Shown here one piece after another: positions 16,231 to 24,395 of a stretch of 49,760 bases of DNA. A model generated the notes under the pieces. That model was not told the DNA's origin. It did not search any database and saw nothing but the letters and a program-made list of their open reading frames with translations. The stretch lies in assembly GCA_045632265.1 (NCBI GenBank), contig JAZQWG010000014.1:1-49760 (forward strand). The letters run 5' to 3'. The translations under genes were made by a program, and so were the position numbers. The stretch's first letter is position 1, and every line of letters begins with the position of its first letter. This DNA is from Scatosoma sp045632265. Its GTDB lineage: Bacteria; Bacillota; Clostridia; Christensenellales; Borkfalkiaceae.

Positions 16231-17507
16231 TATTTTTCTTCCTCGAAACGTATCGTTGCGCTTTTGCCGTGTGCTTGCAGGCCTTCAATATTTGCAAACG
16301 TGGAAATTTTATCCGCTACTTTTTCAAGCGCTTCTTTCGTGTAATAGGTAAATTGCGATTTCTTCACAAAATCATCTACGGACAAGGGCGAAGAAAATCT
16401 TGCCGTGCCGCTTGTGGGAAGCGTATGGTTAGGGCCTGCAAAATAGTCCCCCAACGCTTCGGGGCAATATTTGCCCATGAAAATCGAGCCTGCGTGTTGC
16501 ACTTTGTCTAAATATTCAAATGGATTGTCCACGCAAAGTTCTAAATGTTCGGGCGCAATTTCATTTGCAATTTCAATCGCTTTCAATAAATCGTCCGCAA
16601 CGATAATTTTGCCGTTGTCGTCAATCGATTTTCTTGCAATTTCGCTACGTGTAAGCATAGGAATTTGTTCTTCAAGGGAAGCGGAAACCGCTTTTGCGAA
16701 ATCCATGCTGTCCGTGACGAGCACAGCGCTTGCCATTTTATCGTGTTCCGCTTGCGAGAGCAAATCCGCCGCGATATAATCGGGGTTGTTCGTATTGTCA
16801 GCAACCACCAAAATTTCGCTTGGACCTGCAATCATATCAATGGACACCGTGCCGAAAACTTGTTTTTTCGCTTCCGCAACGAACGCATTGCCAGGACCTA
16901 CTATTTTATCGACTTTGGGCACGCTTTCCGTGCCGTATGCAAGGGCTGCAACCGCTTGCGCCCCACCGATTTTGAAAATTCTATCCACGCCCGCAACTTT
17001 CGCCGCTGTTAAAATATCGGGGTTGATTTTGCCCGTTTTCGTAGGCGTGACGATGACGATTTCCTTGCAGCCCGCAATTTTTGCGGGGATTGCATCCATC
17101 AACACGGTGGACGGATAAGCCGCCGTGCCGCCGGGCACGTACAAGCCAATTTTTTCAATCGGTGTAATCTTTTGACCGATTACTACGCCGTTTGCCTTTT
17201 CAATTTTGAATCCGTCGCGCACTTGTTTTTGATGAAATTCTCGGATATTGCTCGCCGCTTCTTCCAAGATAGCCACAAATGCCTTATCCGCTTTTTCATA
17301 CGCCTCGTCAATTTCCGTTTTGGAAACTTCCAAATCGCTTAAAACTACGCCGTCGAATTTTTCAGCATACGCCTTCAAGGCTTTGTCACCGTTTGCCTTA
17401 ACGTCCGATAAAATATCCGCAACGATACCCTCCACGTTCACCGTGGGGGTCACTCTTGCAAATATTTCTTCCGCGGCAACTTCGCCGTATTTGTAAATCT
17501 TAATCAT
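16230..17507 (-). CDS. hisD: Histidinol dehydrogenase HisD
   Basis: Zinc enzyme that oxidises histidinol to histidine with two NAD+, the final step. The 425-residue protein has GLYVPGGTAAYPSTVLM, KIGGAQAVAALAYGTESVPKVDKIVGPGN, DMIAGPSEILVVAD, SQAEHDKMASAV and the C-terminal histidines (APEHLELC, GPNHTLPTSGTARF). I choose ATG at 17507; a TTG at 17522 overlapping the hisG stop is in frame and gives five more residues. Neither start has a strong ribosome binding site, which fits translational coupling to hisG. Confidence 0.95.
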   Translation of the reverse strand: MIKIYKYGEVAAEEIFARVTPTVNVEGIVADILSDVKANGDKALKAYAEKFDGVVLSDLEVSKTEIDEAYEKADKAFVAILEEAASNIREFHQKQVRDGFKIEKANGVVIGQKITPIEKIGLYVPGGTAAYPSTVLMDAIPAKIAGCKEIVIVTPTKTGKINPDILTAAKVAGVDRIFKIGGAQAVAALAYGTESVPKVDKIVGPGNAFVAEAKKQVFGTVSIDMIAGPSEILVVADNTNNPDYIAADLLSQAEHDKMASAVLVTDSMDFAKAVSASLEEQIPMLTRSEIARKSIDDNGKIIVADDLLKAIEIANEIAPEHLELCVDNPFEYLDKVQHAGSIFMGKYCPEALGDYFAGPNHTLPTSGTARFSSPLSVDDFVKKSQFTYYTKEALEKVADKISTFANIEGLQAHGKSATIRFEEEK

Positions 17508-17518
17508 ATCAACACCCG

Positions 17519-18139
17519 TCAATCGATAAGTTTTCCTACTTCTTCCGCCAATTTTTCAATTTCTTTCGTCTTAAACTTGAAACTTGCCTTATTCGCAATC
17601 AATCTTGCGCTGATAGGGAAAACTTTTTCCACTACTTCCAAATCATTTTCCTTAAGCGTCGTACCCGTTTCGACGATATCGACGATAACGTCCGCCAAAC
17701 CCAAGATAGGCGCAATTTCGATAGAGCCGTTCAATTTAATCACGTCAATATCTCTGCCTTTCTTTGCGTAAAACGCTTTGGCGCTATGCACGAATTTCGT
17801 TGCAACTTTAAGCGTCGTTTCGCCGTCATCGTGGAAATCCTTTTTCGCCGCTACCGCCATTGAACAAACGCCCGTTTTCAAATCAAGAAGTTCGTACACG
17901 TCGGGGGAATATTCCGTTAAAATATCCTTTCCGCAAACGCCGATATCCGCCGCACCCCTTTCAACGTAAATGGATACGTCGGACGGCTTCACCCAAAAAT
18001 AGCGCACGCCCTTTTCAGCGTTTTCAAAAATAAGTTTTCGGTTATTTTCCTTAATTGACGGACATTCGTAGCCCGCCTTTTCAAAGGTTGCATAAACTTT
18101 TTCGCCCAGTCTGCCTTTGGGAAGCGCAATATTTATCAT
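17519..18139 (-). CDS. hisG: ATP phosphoribosyltransferase, short form HisG
   Basis: First and committed step: ATP and PRPP give phosphoribosyl-ATP. At 206 residues it is the short form (HisGS), without the C-terminal histidine-binding ACT-like domain, and so needs HisZ. Motifs are MINIALPKGRLGEKV, RYFWVKPSDVSIYVERGAADIGVCGKDIL and the PRPP loop IVDIVETGTTLKENDL. It overlaps hisZ by four bases (ATGA). Confidence 0.96.
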   Translation of the reverse strand: MINIALPKGRLGEKVYATFEKAGYECPSIKENNRKLIFENAEKGVRYFWVKPSDVSIYVERGAADIGVCGKDILTEYSPDVYELLDLKTGVCSMAVAAKKDFHDDGETTLKVATKFVHSAKAFYAKKGRDIDVIKLNGSIEIAPILGLADVIVDIVETGTTLKENDLEVVEKVFPISARLIANKASFKFKTKEIEKLAEEVGKLID

Positions 18140-19233
18140 ACTTTACCCCCTTTTCGCAAATCGACCATTTCATTGTAGCGTACTTTATCCGCCGCCTTTC
18201 TAACGTTTACGCTTTTGCCTTGCGCTGTTTGCGTATCCACAAACGAAGCGAGCTTTGTCACGTCCGTTGCATCGTCGTATAACACAAGCACGTCCACGTC
18301 GTATTTAGGTTTTTGTTTTTTGAAACCTTGCAACAAATCAAGATACACCGCAAAACCGATTGCCCCCGATTTTCTATGCATGCGAGCCATAAGCTTGTCG
18401 TATTGACCGCCCGAAAGCACGCCTTCGCATACGCCGTCTACAAAGCCCTTAAACACGATGCCGTTGTAATATTTCATATCGTTTACGACGGAAAAATCCA
18501 AACGAATTTTATCGCCAAACCCGCAATTATCCAAAAGCGAGCAAACGATTTTCAATTCTTCAAAAGCCGCTTTCGCTTTATCGCTTACACAAAGTTTTTC
18601 AAGCTCTACAAGCGTAGCGTTCATTTCGCCGTACGCACGTACAATCGTCAAAAGGTTATTTTTCTTTTGTTCGTCCACGCCGTATTTATCACAAAGAGCC
18701 GCCGTTTCATGCAAATTCTTTTCCGCAAGGAGGTGCATAACTTCTTTATCGAACGCACTACCACACGCAATATCTTCCAAGCTAGCAGACAAAATGCCAA
18801 GGTGAGAAATATCAAGCACGAAAGTAGAAGAAATCGTCGCCAAGCTTTTTGCCGCCAAAAGCAACGTTTCAAACACTTCGTACGTGCCTATCTCGCCGAT
18901 ACATTCGAGCCCCACTTGCGGAATTTCCTTAAATTGTTTGGTTTCACCCGAAATTCTATACACGTTTTCGTGATAGAATACCTTTTGTTTGCCGTTGTCG
19001 TCGCTGCTGTTTTTAATAATCGAAAGCGTGACGTCGGGCTTCAACGCAAGCAATTTTCCGTCCGTGTCGTTAAAGGTGATAACCCCATCGCCCACAAGGA
19101 AATCCTTATTCGCAACGTACAAGTCGTACGCTTCGAATTTGCTCATTTTATACGGCAAATATCCGTATTGACGATACAAAGAGCGCAATGCGTACGCAAT
19201 ACGTTCCTCTTCTTTCAAAATCATTTCGGACAT
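18136..19233 (-). CDS. hisZ: ATP phosphoribosyltransferase regulatory subunit HisZ
   Basis: A class II aminoacyl-tRNA synthetase paralogue of 365 residues that partners with short HisG and gives histidine feedback control. It has the HisRS-like core (LYRQYGYLPYKMSKFEAYDLY, LALKPDVTLSIIK, VFYHENVYRIS, QVGLECIGE) and the late VLSGGQYDKLM segment, but no anticodon-binding domain of full HisRS. The start at 19233 follows AAAGGAG; 37 upstream in-frame codons are rejected. It sits directly before hisG, as in many Clostridia and Bacilli. Confidence 0.93.
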   Translation of the reverse strand: MSEMILKEEERIAYALRSLYRQYGYLPYKMSKFEAYDLYVANKDFLVGDGVITFNDTDGKLLALKPDVTLSIIKNSSDDNGKQKVFYHENVYRISGETKQFKEIPQVGLECIGEIGTYEVFETLLLAAKSLATISSTFVLDISHLGILSASLEDIACGSAFDKEVMHLLAEKNLHETAALCDKYGVDEQKKNNLLTIVRAYGEMNATLVELEKLCVSDKAKAAFEELKIVCSLLDNCGFGDKIRLDFSVVNDMKYYNGIVFKGFVDGVCEGVLSGGQYDKLMARMHRKSGAIGFAVYLDLLQGFKKQKPKYDVDVLVLYDDATDVTKLASFVDTQTAQGKSVNVRKAADKVRYNEMVDLRKGGKV

Positions 19234-19252
19234 TGTCTTTTCTCCTTTACCA

Positions 19253-20497
19253 TTAAATCTTGTGAATAAAAATACCGCTGCGAAGTTTCGGCTCGAACCA
19301 CGTAGATTTTGGTGGCATAATTTCCCCCGCATCAGCAACGGCAATCAACTCGTCAAGCGTCGTGGGATACATCGCAATCGCCGCCGCCATATCTTCGCCA
19401 CAACGTTTTTCCAAATATTGAAGCCCACGAATACCGCCCACGAAATCGATGCGTTTATCCGTTCTCGGATCGTGAATACCAAGCACCGCAGAAAGCAATT
19501 CCTTTTGCAAAATAGCACAATCTAATCTTTCCGACGGCTTTTCCGCATTGCAAATTTCCGTCTTAAATTCCACACAGTACCAAGCACCGCCAACGTACAA
19601 TCCAACTTCGTGCGTTTTTTGAGGGCGGTATGCGCCCGTGCCTGTGTATTTCGTCACTTTGCCAAGCGAGTTTTCTACCGCTTGCAAAAATTGTTCTTCC
19701 GTCATTCCGCCAAGGTCTTTCAATAAGCGGTTGTAATCAAAAATCTTCAAAGTATTTGCCGGGAAGATAACGGACATAAAGAAATTAAATTCTTCCGTGC
19801 CGTCGTAAGCGCCCTTTGCTTCACGGCGTTTCAAACCCGCCTTTACAGCCGATGCAGCACGATGATGCCCGTCGGCGATATACAAAGCGTCCAACGTTGC
19901 AAACGTCTTTTCAATCATTTCGTCCACTTCTACGCTGTCGCTGTCCCAAACGGTGTGTTGAATACCATCGTCCGCAACGAAATCGTACAACGGCGCTTTT
20001 GCCGTTTGTGTGGCGATAATTTCATCAAGCGTTTCGCTTTGCTTATACGCCAAGAAAATAGGCCCCGTTTGCGCCGAGCACGTATCTACGTGGCGAATTC
20101 TATCAAGTTCTTTATCCGCTCTCGTAAGCTCGTGCTTTTTAATTCTACCTTGAATATAGTCATCGATAGAAGCGCAACCAACGATACCCGTTTGCGCCCT
20201 ACCGTCCATGATTTGACGATAAAAATAATATTTCTTGCGGCTGTCCGTGATATACACGCCGTCCGCTTCAAATTTTTGCAAGTTTGCCGCCGCCTTTGCA
20301 TAAACGCTGTCGTCGTACAAATCCACCAACTTATCCAAATCGATTTCCGCTTTGTCGATATGCAAGAAGGAATAAGGCTTGCCTTGCACCTCCACCCTTG
20401 CTTCGTCGCTGGACATTACGTCGTAGGGAAGCGCAGCGCATTCCTTTGCGTATTCAGTTTTCGGGCGGAGCGCCGCAAAAGGTTTTACCGTAATCAT
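19253..20497 (-). CDS. DUF1015 family protein in the serine-histidine operon
   Basis: A 414-residue DUF1015 protein of unknown activity. It starts ITVKPFAALRP and ALPYDVMSSDEAR, the family opening. A central LYIADGHHRAASAVKAG (about residues 192-208) recalls the nucleotide-binding G-x-H-R motif of ParB-like folds, which include free-serine kinases. Later come FNFFMSVIFPANTLKIFDYNRLL and a C-terminal IDFVGGIRGLQYLE. It lies 25 bases after serA and 19 before hisZ. DUF1015 genes often neighbour serA and serC in anaerobes, so a role in serine or phosphoserine metabolism is plausible. That is inference; no catalytic residue is established here. Confidence 0.82.
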   Translation of the reverse strand: MITVKPFAALRPKTEYAKECAALPYDVMSSDEARVEVQGKPYSFLHIDKAEIDLDKLVDLYDDSVYAKAAANLQKFEADGVYITDSRKKYYFYRQIMDGRAQTGIVGCASIDDYIQGRIKKHELTRADKELDRIRHVDTCSAQTGPIFLAYKQSETLDEIIATQTAKAPLYDFVADDGIQHTVWDSDSVEVDEMIEKTFATLDALYIADGHHRAASAVKAGLKRREAKGAYDGTEEFNFFMSVIFPANTLKIFDYNRLLKDLGGMTEEQFLQAVENSLGKVTKYTGTGAYRPQKTHEVGLYVGGAWYCVEFKTEICNAEKPSERLDCAILQKELLSAVLGIHDPRTDKRIDFVGGIRGLQYLEKRCGEDMAAAIAMYPTTLDELIAVADAGEIMPPKSTWFEPKLRSGIFIHKI

Positions 20498-20522
20498 GTT
20501 TTTCTCCTTATTTTTTTAACTC

Positions 20523-21689
20523 TTAGAAAACGTATTCTCTTACGCCGAACACGCCTTCAACTGCGCCGATTTTTGCCAAAGCGTCTTCACTTGCAACAGC
20601 GTTTGCTTCAACGATGGTGTAAGCAACGTCGCCCTTCGAGCCACTTGCCATGCTTTCAATGTTGATACCTTCCGCCGAGAACGCCGCCGTTACTTGCGTA
20701 AGGATGTTGGGAATATTTTCGTGCATAATGCACACGCGGGGTTGAAGCGAGTGTGCAACGCTTACGGACGGGAAGTTTACGCTGTTGCGGATATTACCAC
20801 ACGTCAAGAATTCGTCCAACTCTTGCGCTGCCATAATTGCACAATGGTCTTCCGATTCCACCGTGGAAGCGCCAAGGTGAGGAATGGTGAGAATTCCTTC
20901 TACGCCAACCGTTTCTTCCGTGGGGAAGTCAACAACGTAGCGAGCAATCTTCTTATCAGCAATCGCCTTTTTCACGTCTTCTGCGTTTACAAGGTCAGCT
21001 CTTGCAAGGTTGATGATGCGTACGCCGTCTTTCATCGTAGCAATCGTCTTTTCGCAAATCATGTTTTTCGTTTGCGGCGTTGCGGGAACGTGCAACGTAA
21101 TATAATCGCAGCTTCTAAAAATTTCCGCATAGTCAGCCGCTTGACGAACGGAAGGCGCAAGACTCCATGCCGCTTTCGCCGTAATATAAGGGTCGTAGCC
21201 AAGTACGTTCATACCCAAAGAGATAGCTGCGTTTGCAACCATACCACCGATTGCACCCAAGCCAACTACGCCAAGCGTTTTGCCAGCAAGTTCGTGACCA
21301 ACGAACGCGCCTTTGCCTGCTTCTACAAGTTTTGCAACGCCCGTTTGACCTGCAAGCGTTTCCGTCCACTTGATACCGCCAACGATGTCACGGGAAGCCA
21401 AAATCAAAGCGGCAATCGCAAGTTCTTTAACGGCGTTTGCGTTTGCACCGGGGGTGTTGAATACGACAATCCCTTCCTTCGTGCATTTTTCAACGGGGAT
21501 ATTGTTTACACCAGCACCGCAACGAGCAATCGCACGCAAATTAGGCGAGAATTCCATATCGTGCAAAGCCGCCGAACGCACCATGATTGCATCTTCGTTT
21601 TCCACTTTATCGCTTACTTCGTATTTCGCCGTCGAAAGGACGTCCGTACCAACTTTTGCAATTTTGTTCATCAACTTGATTTTCAACAT
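20523..21689 (-). CDS. serA: D-3-phosphoglycerate dehydrogenase SerA
   Basis: Oxidises 3-phosphoglycerate to 3-phosphohydroxypyruvate, the first step of serine synthesis. The 388-residue protein has the NAD-binding LGVVGLGAIGGMVANAA, the substrate region RSAALHDMEFSPNLRAIARCGAGVNNI, and the catalytic histidine in ILTIPHLGASTVESEDHC. The last 70 residues are an ACT domain (VCIMHENIPNILTQVTAAFSAEGINIESM), which usually binds serine for feedback control. Where many relatives have NxARGG the sequence has NLARADLV. It lies 34 bases after serC. I keep the start at 21689, which has an AAGG site; MNKIAKVG six codons later is possible. Confidence 0.94.
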   Translation of the reverse strand: MLKIKLMNKIAKVGTDVLSTAKYEVSDKVENEDAIMVRSAALHDMEFSPNLRAIARCGAGVNNIPVEKCTKEGIVVFNTPGANANAVKELAIAALILASRDIVGGIKWTETLAGQTGVAKLVEAGKGAFVGHELAGKTLGVVGLGAIGGMVANAAISLGMNVLGYDPYITAKAAWSLAPSVRQAADYAEIFRSCDYITLHVPATPQTKNMICEKTIATMKDGVRIINLARADLVNAEDVKKAIADKKIARYVVDFPTEETVGVEGILTIPHLGASTVESEDHCAIMAAQELDEFLTCGNIRNSVNFPSVSVAHSLQPRVCIMHENIPNILTQVTAAFSAEGINIESMASGSKGDVAYTIVEANAVASEDALAKIGAVEGVFGVREYVF

Positions 21690-21723
21690 ATCTCTTTACC
21701 TTCTTTCAAGTATTCTTTCAATT

Positions 21724-22812
21724 TTATTTTTTAGGATTGTTCTTTGCGAATTCCTTCATGAATTCTACAAGTTTTTCAACGCCTTCTTTAGGCATTGCGT
21801 TGTAAATGGAAGCACGCATACCGCCAACCGAACGATGTCCTTTCAAGTTTACAAGCCCGCACTTTGCCGCTTCGCTTGCAAATTTCTTATCCAAATCCGC
21901 ATCGCCCGTCACGAACGTCACGTTCATCATCGAACGGCTTTCCTTTTCAACGGGTGCGATATAATAATCTTGCGAATCGAGATAATCGTACAAAAGGTTT
22001 GCTTTTGCCACGTTCATTTCCTTCATCTTTTCCAAACCGCCAAGTTCCAAAATCCATTCGTAAACGAGTTTGGCGATATAAATACACCAGCAAGGCGGCG
22101 TGTTATACATCGAATCGTTGTCCGCCATCAATTTATAATCGAGCATCGAAGGCGTTTCCGCTTTTGCGTTGCCAAGCAAATCTTCTCTAACAATAACGAT
22201 CGTCAAGCCCGCAGCCGACATATTCTTTTGCGCCCCCGCATAGATAACGCCGAATTTGGAAACGTCGTAGGGTTCGCTCAAAATGCAAGACGACATGTCC
22301 GCAATAAGAGGGATATCGCCCGTGTCGGGAATATACGGGAATTTCGTGCCGTAAATGGTGTTGTTAAAGCAAATATGTACGTAATCGGCATCGGGGCGGA
22401 AGGAAGACTTATCCGTCTTGGGTACAAACGTGAAGTTTGCATCTTTGCTGGAAGCCGCCGCAACTACGTCGCCGTATTTTTGCGCTTCTTTATACGCCTT
22501 GGAAGAGAATTGACCGGAAAGAATGTAATCCGCTTTACCGCTCTTTGCAAGGAAGTTCAAAGGCACAGCCGCAAATTGCGTAGAAGCGCCGCCTTGCAAG
22601 AACAACACTTTGTAGTTGTCGGGAATTTCCATTACCTTACGAAGAAGAACTTCCGCTTCGCCGATAATCTTTTCATACACGGGGGTACGATGGCTCATTT
22701 CCATCACGGACATACCGCTGCCTTGATAATTAAGCATTTCCGCTGCCGCCTTTTCAAGCACGGAAACGGGCAACATCGAAGGTCCTGCAGAAAAATTGTA
22801 CACTCTTTCCAT
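21724..22812 (-). CDS. serC: Phosphoserine aminotransferase SerC
   Basis: A PLP aminotransferase of 362 residues, converting phosphohydroxypyruvate to phosphoserine. It begins MERVYNFSAGPSMLPVSVLEKA, the SerC signature. Further motifs are FLQGGASTQFAAVPLN, IPLIADMSSCILSEPYDVSKFGVIYAGAQKNMS (PLP lysine in AQKN) and the C-terminal GHRSVGGMRASIYNAMP. The start at 22812 has AAGGAG at a good distance; seven upstream codons are rejected. First gene of the Ser-His operon behind the promoter at 22882-22911. Confidence 0.96.
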   Translation of the reverse strand: MERVYNFSAGPSMLPVSVLEKAAAEMLNYQGSGMSVMEMSHRTPVYEKIIGEAEVLLRKVMEIPDNYKVLFLQGGASTQFAAVPLNFLAKSGKADYILSGQFSSKAYKEAQKYGDVVAAASSKDANFTFVPKTDKSSFRPDADYVHICFNNTIYGTKFPYIPDTGDIPLIADMSSCILSEPYDVSKFGVIYAGAQKNMSAAGLTIVIVREDLLGNAKAETPSMLDYKLMADNDSMYNTPPCWCIYIAKLVYEWILELGGLEKMKEMNVAKANLLYDYLDSQDYYIAPVEKESRSMMNVTFVTGDADLDKKFASEAAKCGLVNLKGHRSVGGMRASIYNAMPKEGVEKLVEFMKEFAKNNPKK

Positions 22813-22881
22813 TTTTACTTTCTCCTTAAACAAAAAAATCGAATTGAATTAGTATTTCAATCAAAAAAATTGATTACACTT

Positions 22882-22911
22882 ATTGTATCACATCTTCCTT
22901 AAATATTGCAA
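22882..22911 (-). promoter_or_regulatory. Promoter of the Ser-His operon
   Basis: Minus-strand TTGCAA (complement of 22906-22911), 18 bases, TACAAT (complement of 22882-22887). The leader of about 60 nt is too short for a T-box and holds no transcription attenuator that I can see. Every downstream intergenic gap as far as hisIE is 34 bases or less, so this is the only obvious promoter for twelve genes. Confidence 0.6.
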
Positions 22912-22980
22912 GTGTTTGACGGGGGTTATTTCATTATTTATAAATAAAATTTGCGTATATGGACATATTTTGCAATGAAA

Positions 22981-23010
22981 AAAGGACGATTTCGCTCAAA
23001 ATCGTCCTTT
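22981..23010 (-). terminator. Terminator of the cyuA-like gene
   Basis: A perfect 12-bp stem, AAAGGACGATTT (22981-22992) and AAATCGTCCTTT (22999-23010), followed on the minus strand by TTTTTT-like sequence. It lies 17 bases past the stop at 23028. Confidence 0.85.
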
Positions 23011-23027
23011 CGTTTTGTCTTTTGTAA

Positions 23028-24299
23028 TTATTCCACTTCCAACATGATACGAATAATTTCCTTATCCGTTTCTCGCATACCTTTATGTGCCAGTCTCGAC
23101 ACGCTTTTAATCGTGCTTTCTACGCCCGATTTTACGATACCGTCGCCCGCATAAAACTCGTTGCCGTTATAGTACATATTCAAGCCCAAAAGCCCACTTT
23201 CTACCGCCGTTGCAATCTTTGCCGCACAGCTTGCTTTCGCACCGTCGCAAATGATACCCGAGTCAATCGCAAGCGCATTGACAAGCGTATGGTCAATCTC
23301 GCTCTTCCCACCGCCGAGAAGGAAAGCAACGCCGCAAGCCGCACCTGCGCCCGCCGAAACCACGCCGCAATACGCAGACAGCGTACCGATACCCGCTTTC
23401 AAGTGAATCGTAATCAAGTTGGACACGCAAAGCGCACGATAAAGCTTTTCTTTGGACATGTGCAAGCCCTTTGCGTAAACGACAACGGGAACAGAAGCAG
23501 TAATGCCTTGGTTGCCGCTTCCCGAGTTGATAATTACGGGCAATTCGCAACCGTTCATACGAGCGTCACTACCCGCCGCGGCATACGCCTTTGCGGTGAT
23601 TTTAATATCGGGTTGGTAGGCGCGAAGCAACACCTTACCGATGTTTGCACCGTAATCGTTTTTCAAGCCTTCTTCGGCGATTGCCATATTGTATTGAATT
23701 TGTCTTTCAAGCGTTTCCTTAACGTCTTCGACGTTAACTTCGTTTGCAAAAGCGATGATATCTTCTACGTTCAAAACGCTTCTATCCGTCTTTTTACCTT
23801 GGTTTGCAAGCTCTTTTTCAAAGAGAATTTCGCCGTCTTTTTTCACGCAAACTACGTTGGTGTGCGCATCGGCAATACGCACGTAAACGGTGTGTTTTTC
23901 CGACCAAAGCGTTACGCCGATATCAAAGATTCTCGCATCTTCGGGGGTAACGATTTCCAAGGGAAATTCGTCGCGAACAACAGCAATTTTCGCCATATCT
24001 TCGCTTGTCACGTTGGACAAAACTTCTAATCTCGCTTCCGCATCGCCAACGGCAAGCCCCGCCGCAAAAGCAGACTTAATCCCACGCATACCACCCGTAT
24101 GCGGCACAACGACGCTCTTTGCATTTTTCACGATATTTCCGCTTACTTCCAGCTTACCGCCGATAGGCATTTCACCAAGCGTAGCACGTGCTTTTGCCGA
24201 TGCGTAGGCAATGGAAATAGGCTCGGTGCAACCCATAGCGGGCACTAATTCTTCTTTTAATATCGCAACGTATTGTCCGTATTTTTCTTTCGTCAACAT
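23028..24299 (-). CDS. L-cysteine desulfidase-like protein (UPF0597 / CyuA family)
   Basis: A 423-residue member of the UPF0597 family (serine dehydratase alpha-chain-like). Characterised relatives (CyuA; archaeal L-cysteine desulfidase) break L-cysteine into pyruvate, sulfide and ammonia with a [4Fe-4S] cluster. Here the N-terminal PAMGCTEPISIAYA carries the conserved cysteine 24. SGNIVKNAKSVVVPHTGGMRGI, INSGSGNQGITASVPVV, GAGAACGVAFLLGGG and ICDGAKASCAAKIATAVESG supply the other conserved cysteines and glycine loops. It lies between the serine operon and homoserine dehydrogenase but has its own terminator. Substrate could be cysteine or serine; sequence alone does not decide. Confidence 0.83.
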   Translation of the reverse strand: MLTKEKYGQYVAILKEELVPAMGCTEPISIAYASAKARATLGEMPIGGKLEVSGNIVKNAKSVVVPHTGGMRGIKSAFAAGLAVGDAEARLEVLSNVTSEDMAKIAVVRDEFPLEIVTPEDARIFDIGVTLWSEKHTVYVRIADAHTNVVCVKKDGEILFEKELANQGKKTDRSVLNVEDIIAFANEVNVEDVKETLERQIQYNMAIAEEGLKNDYGANIGKVLLRAYQPDIKITAKAYAAAGSDARMNGCELPVIINSGSGNQGITASVPVVVYAKGLHMSKEKLYRALCVSNLITIHLKAGIGTLSAYCGVVSAGAGAACGVAFLLGGGKSEIDHTLVNALAIDSGIICDGAKASCAAKIATAVESGLLGLNMYYNGNEFYAGDGIVKSGVESTIKSVSRLAHKGMRETDKEIIRIMLEVE

Positions 24300-24345
24300 A
24301 CCTTTTTAGTCCTTAAAACTTGCTTAATAAAACCTTTGAAAAAGC

Positions 24346-24375
24346 GGAAAGAAAGGCGCAAACGCCTCTCTTTCC
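24346..24375 (-). terminator. Terminator of hom
   Basis: Stem GGAAAG...GGCG (24346-24358) with CGCC...CTTTCC (24363-24375), with a small internal loop. It is followed on the minus strand by GCTTTTTCAAAGG. It separates hom from the cyuA-like gene. Confidence 0.7.
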
Positions 24376-24395
24376 CATTAAAATTTCGTTTTTTC

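Noticed and set aside
22813..22881. T-box or histidine attenuator before the Ser-His operon
   Set aside because: The leader is about 60 bases, without a T-box sequence, leader peptide with His or Ser codons, or terminator stem.
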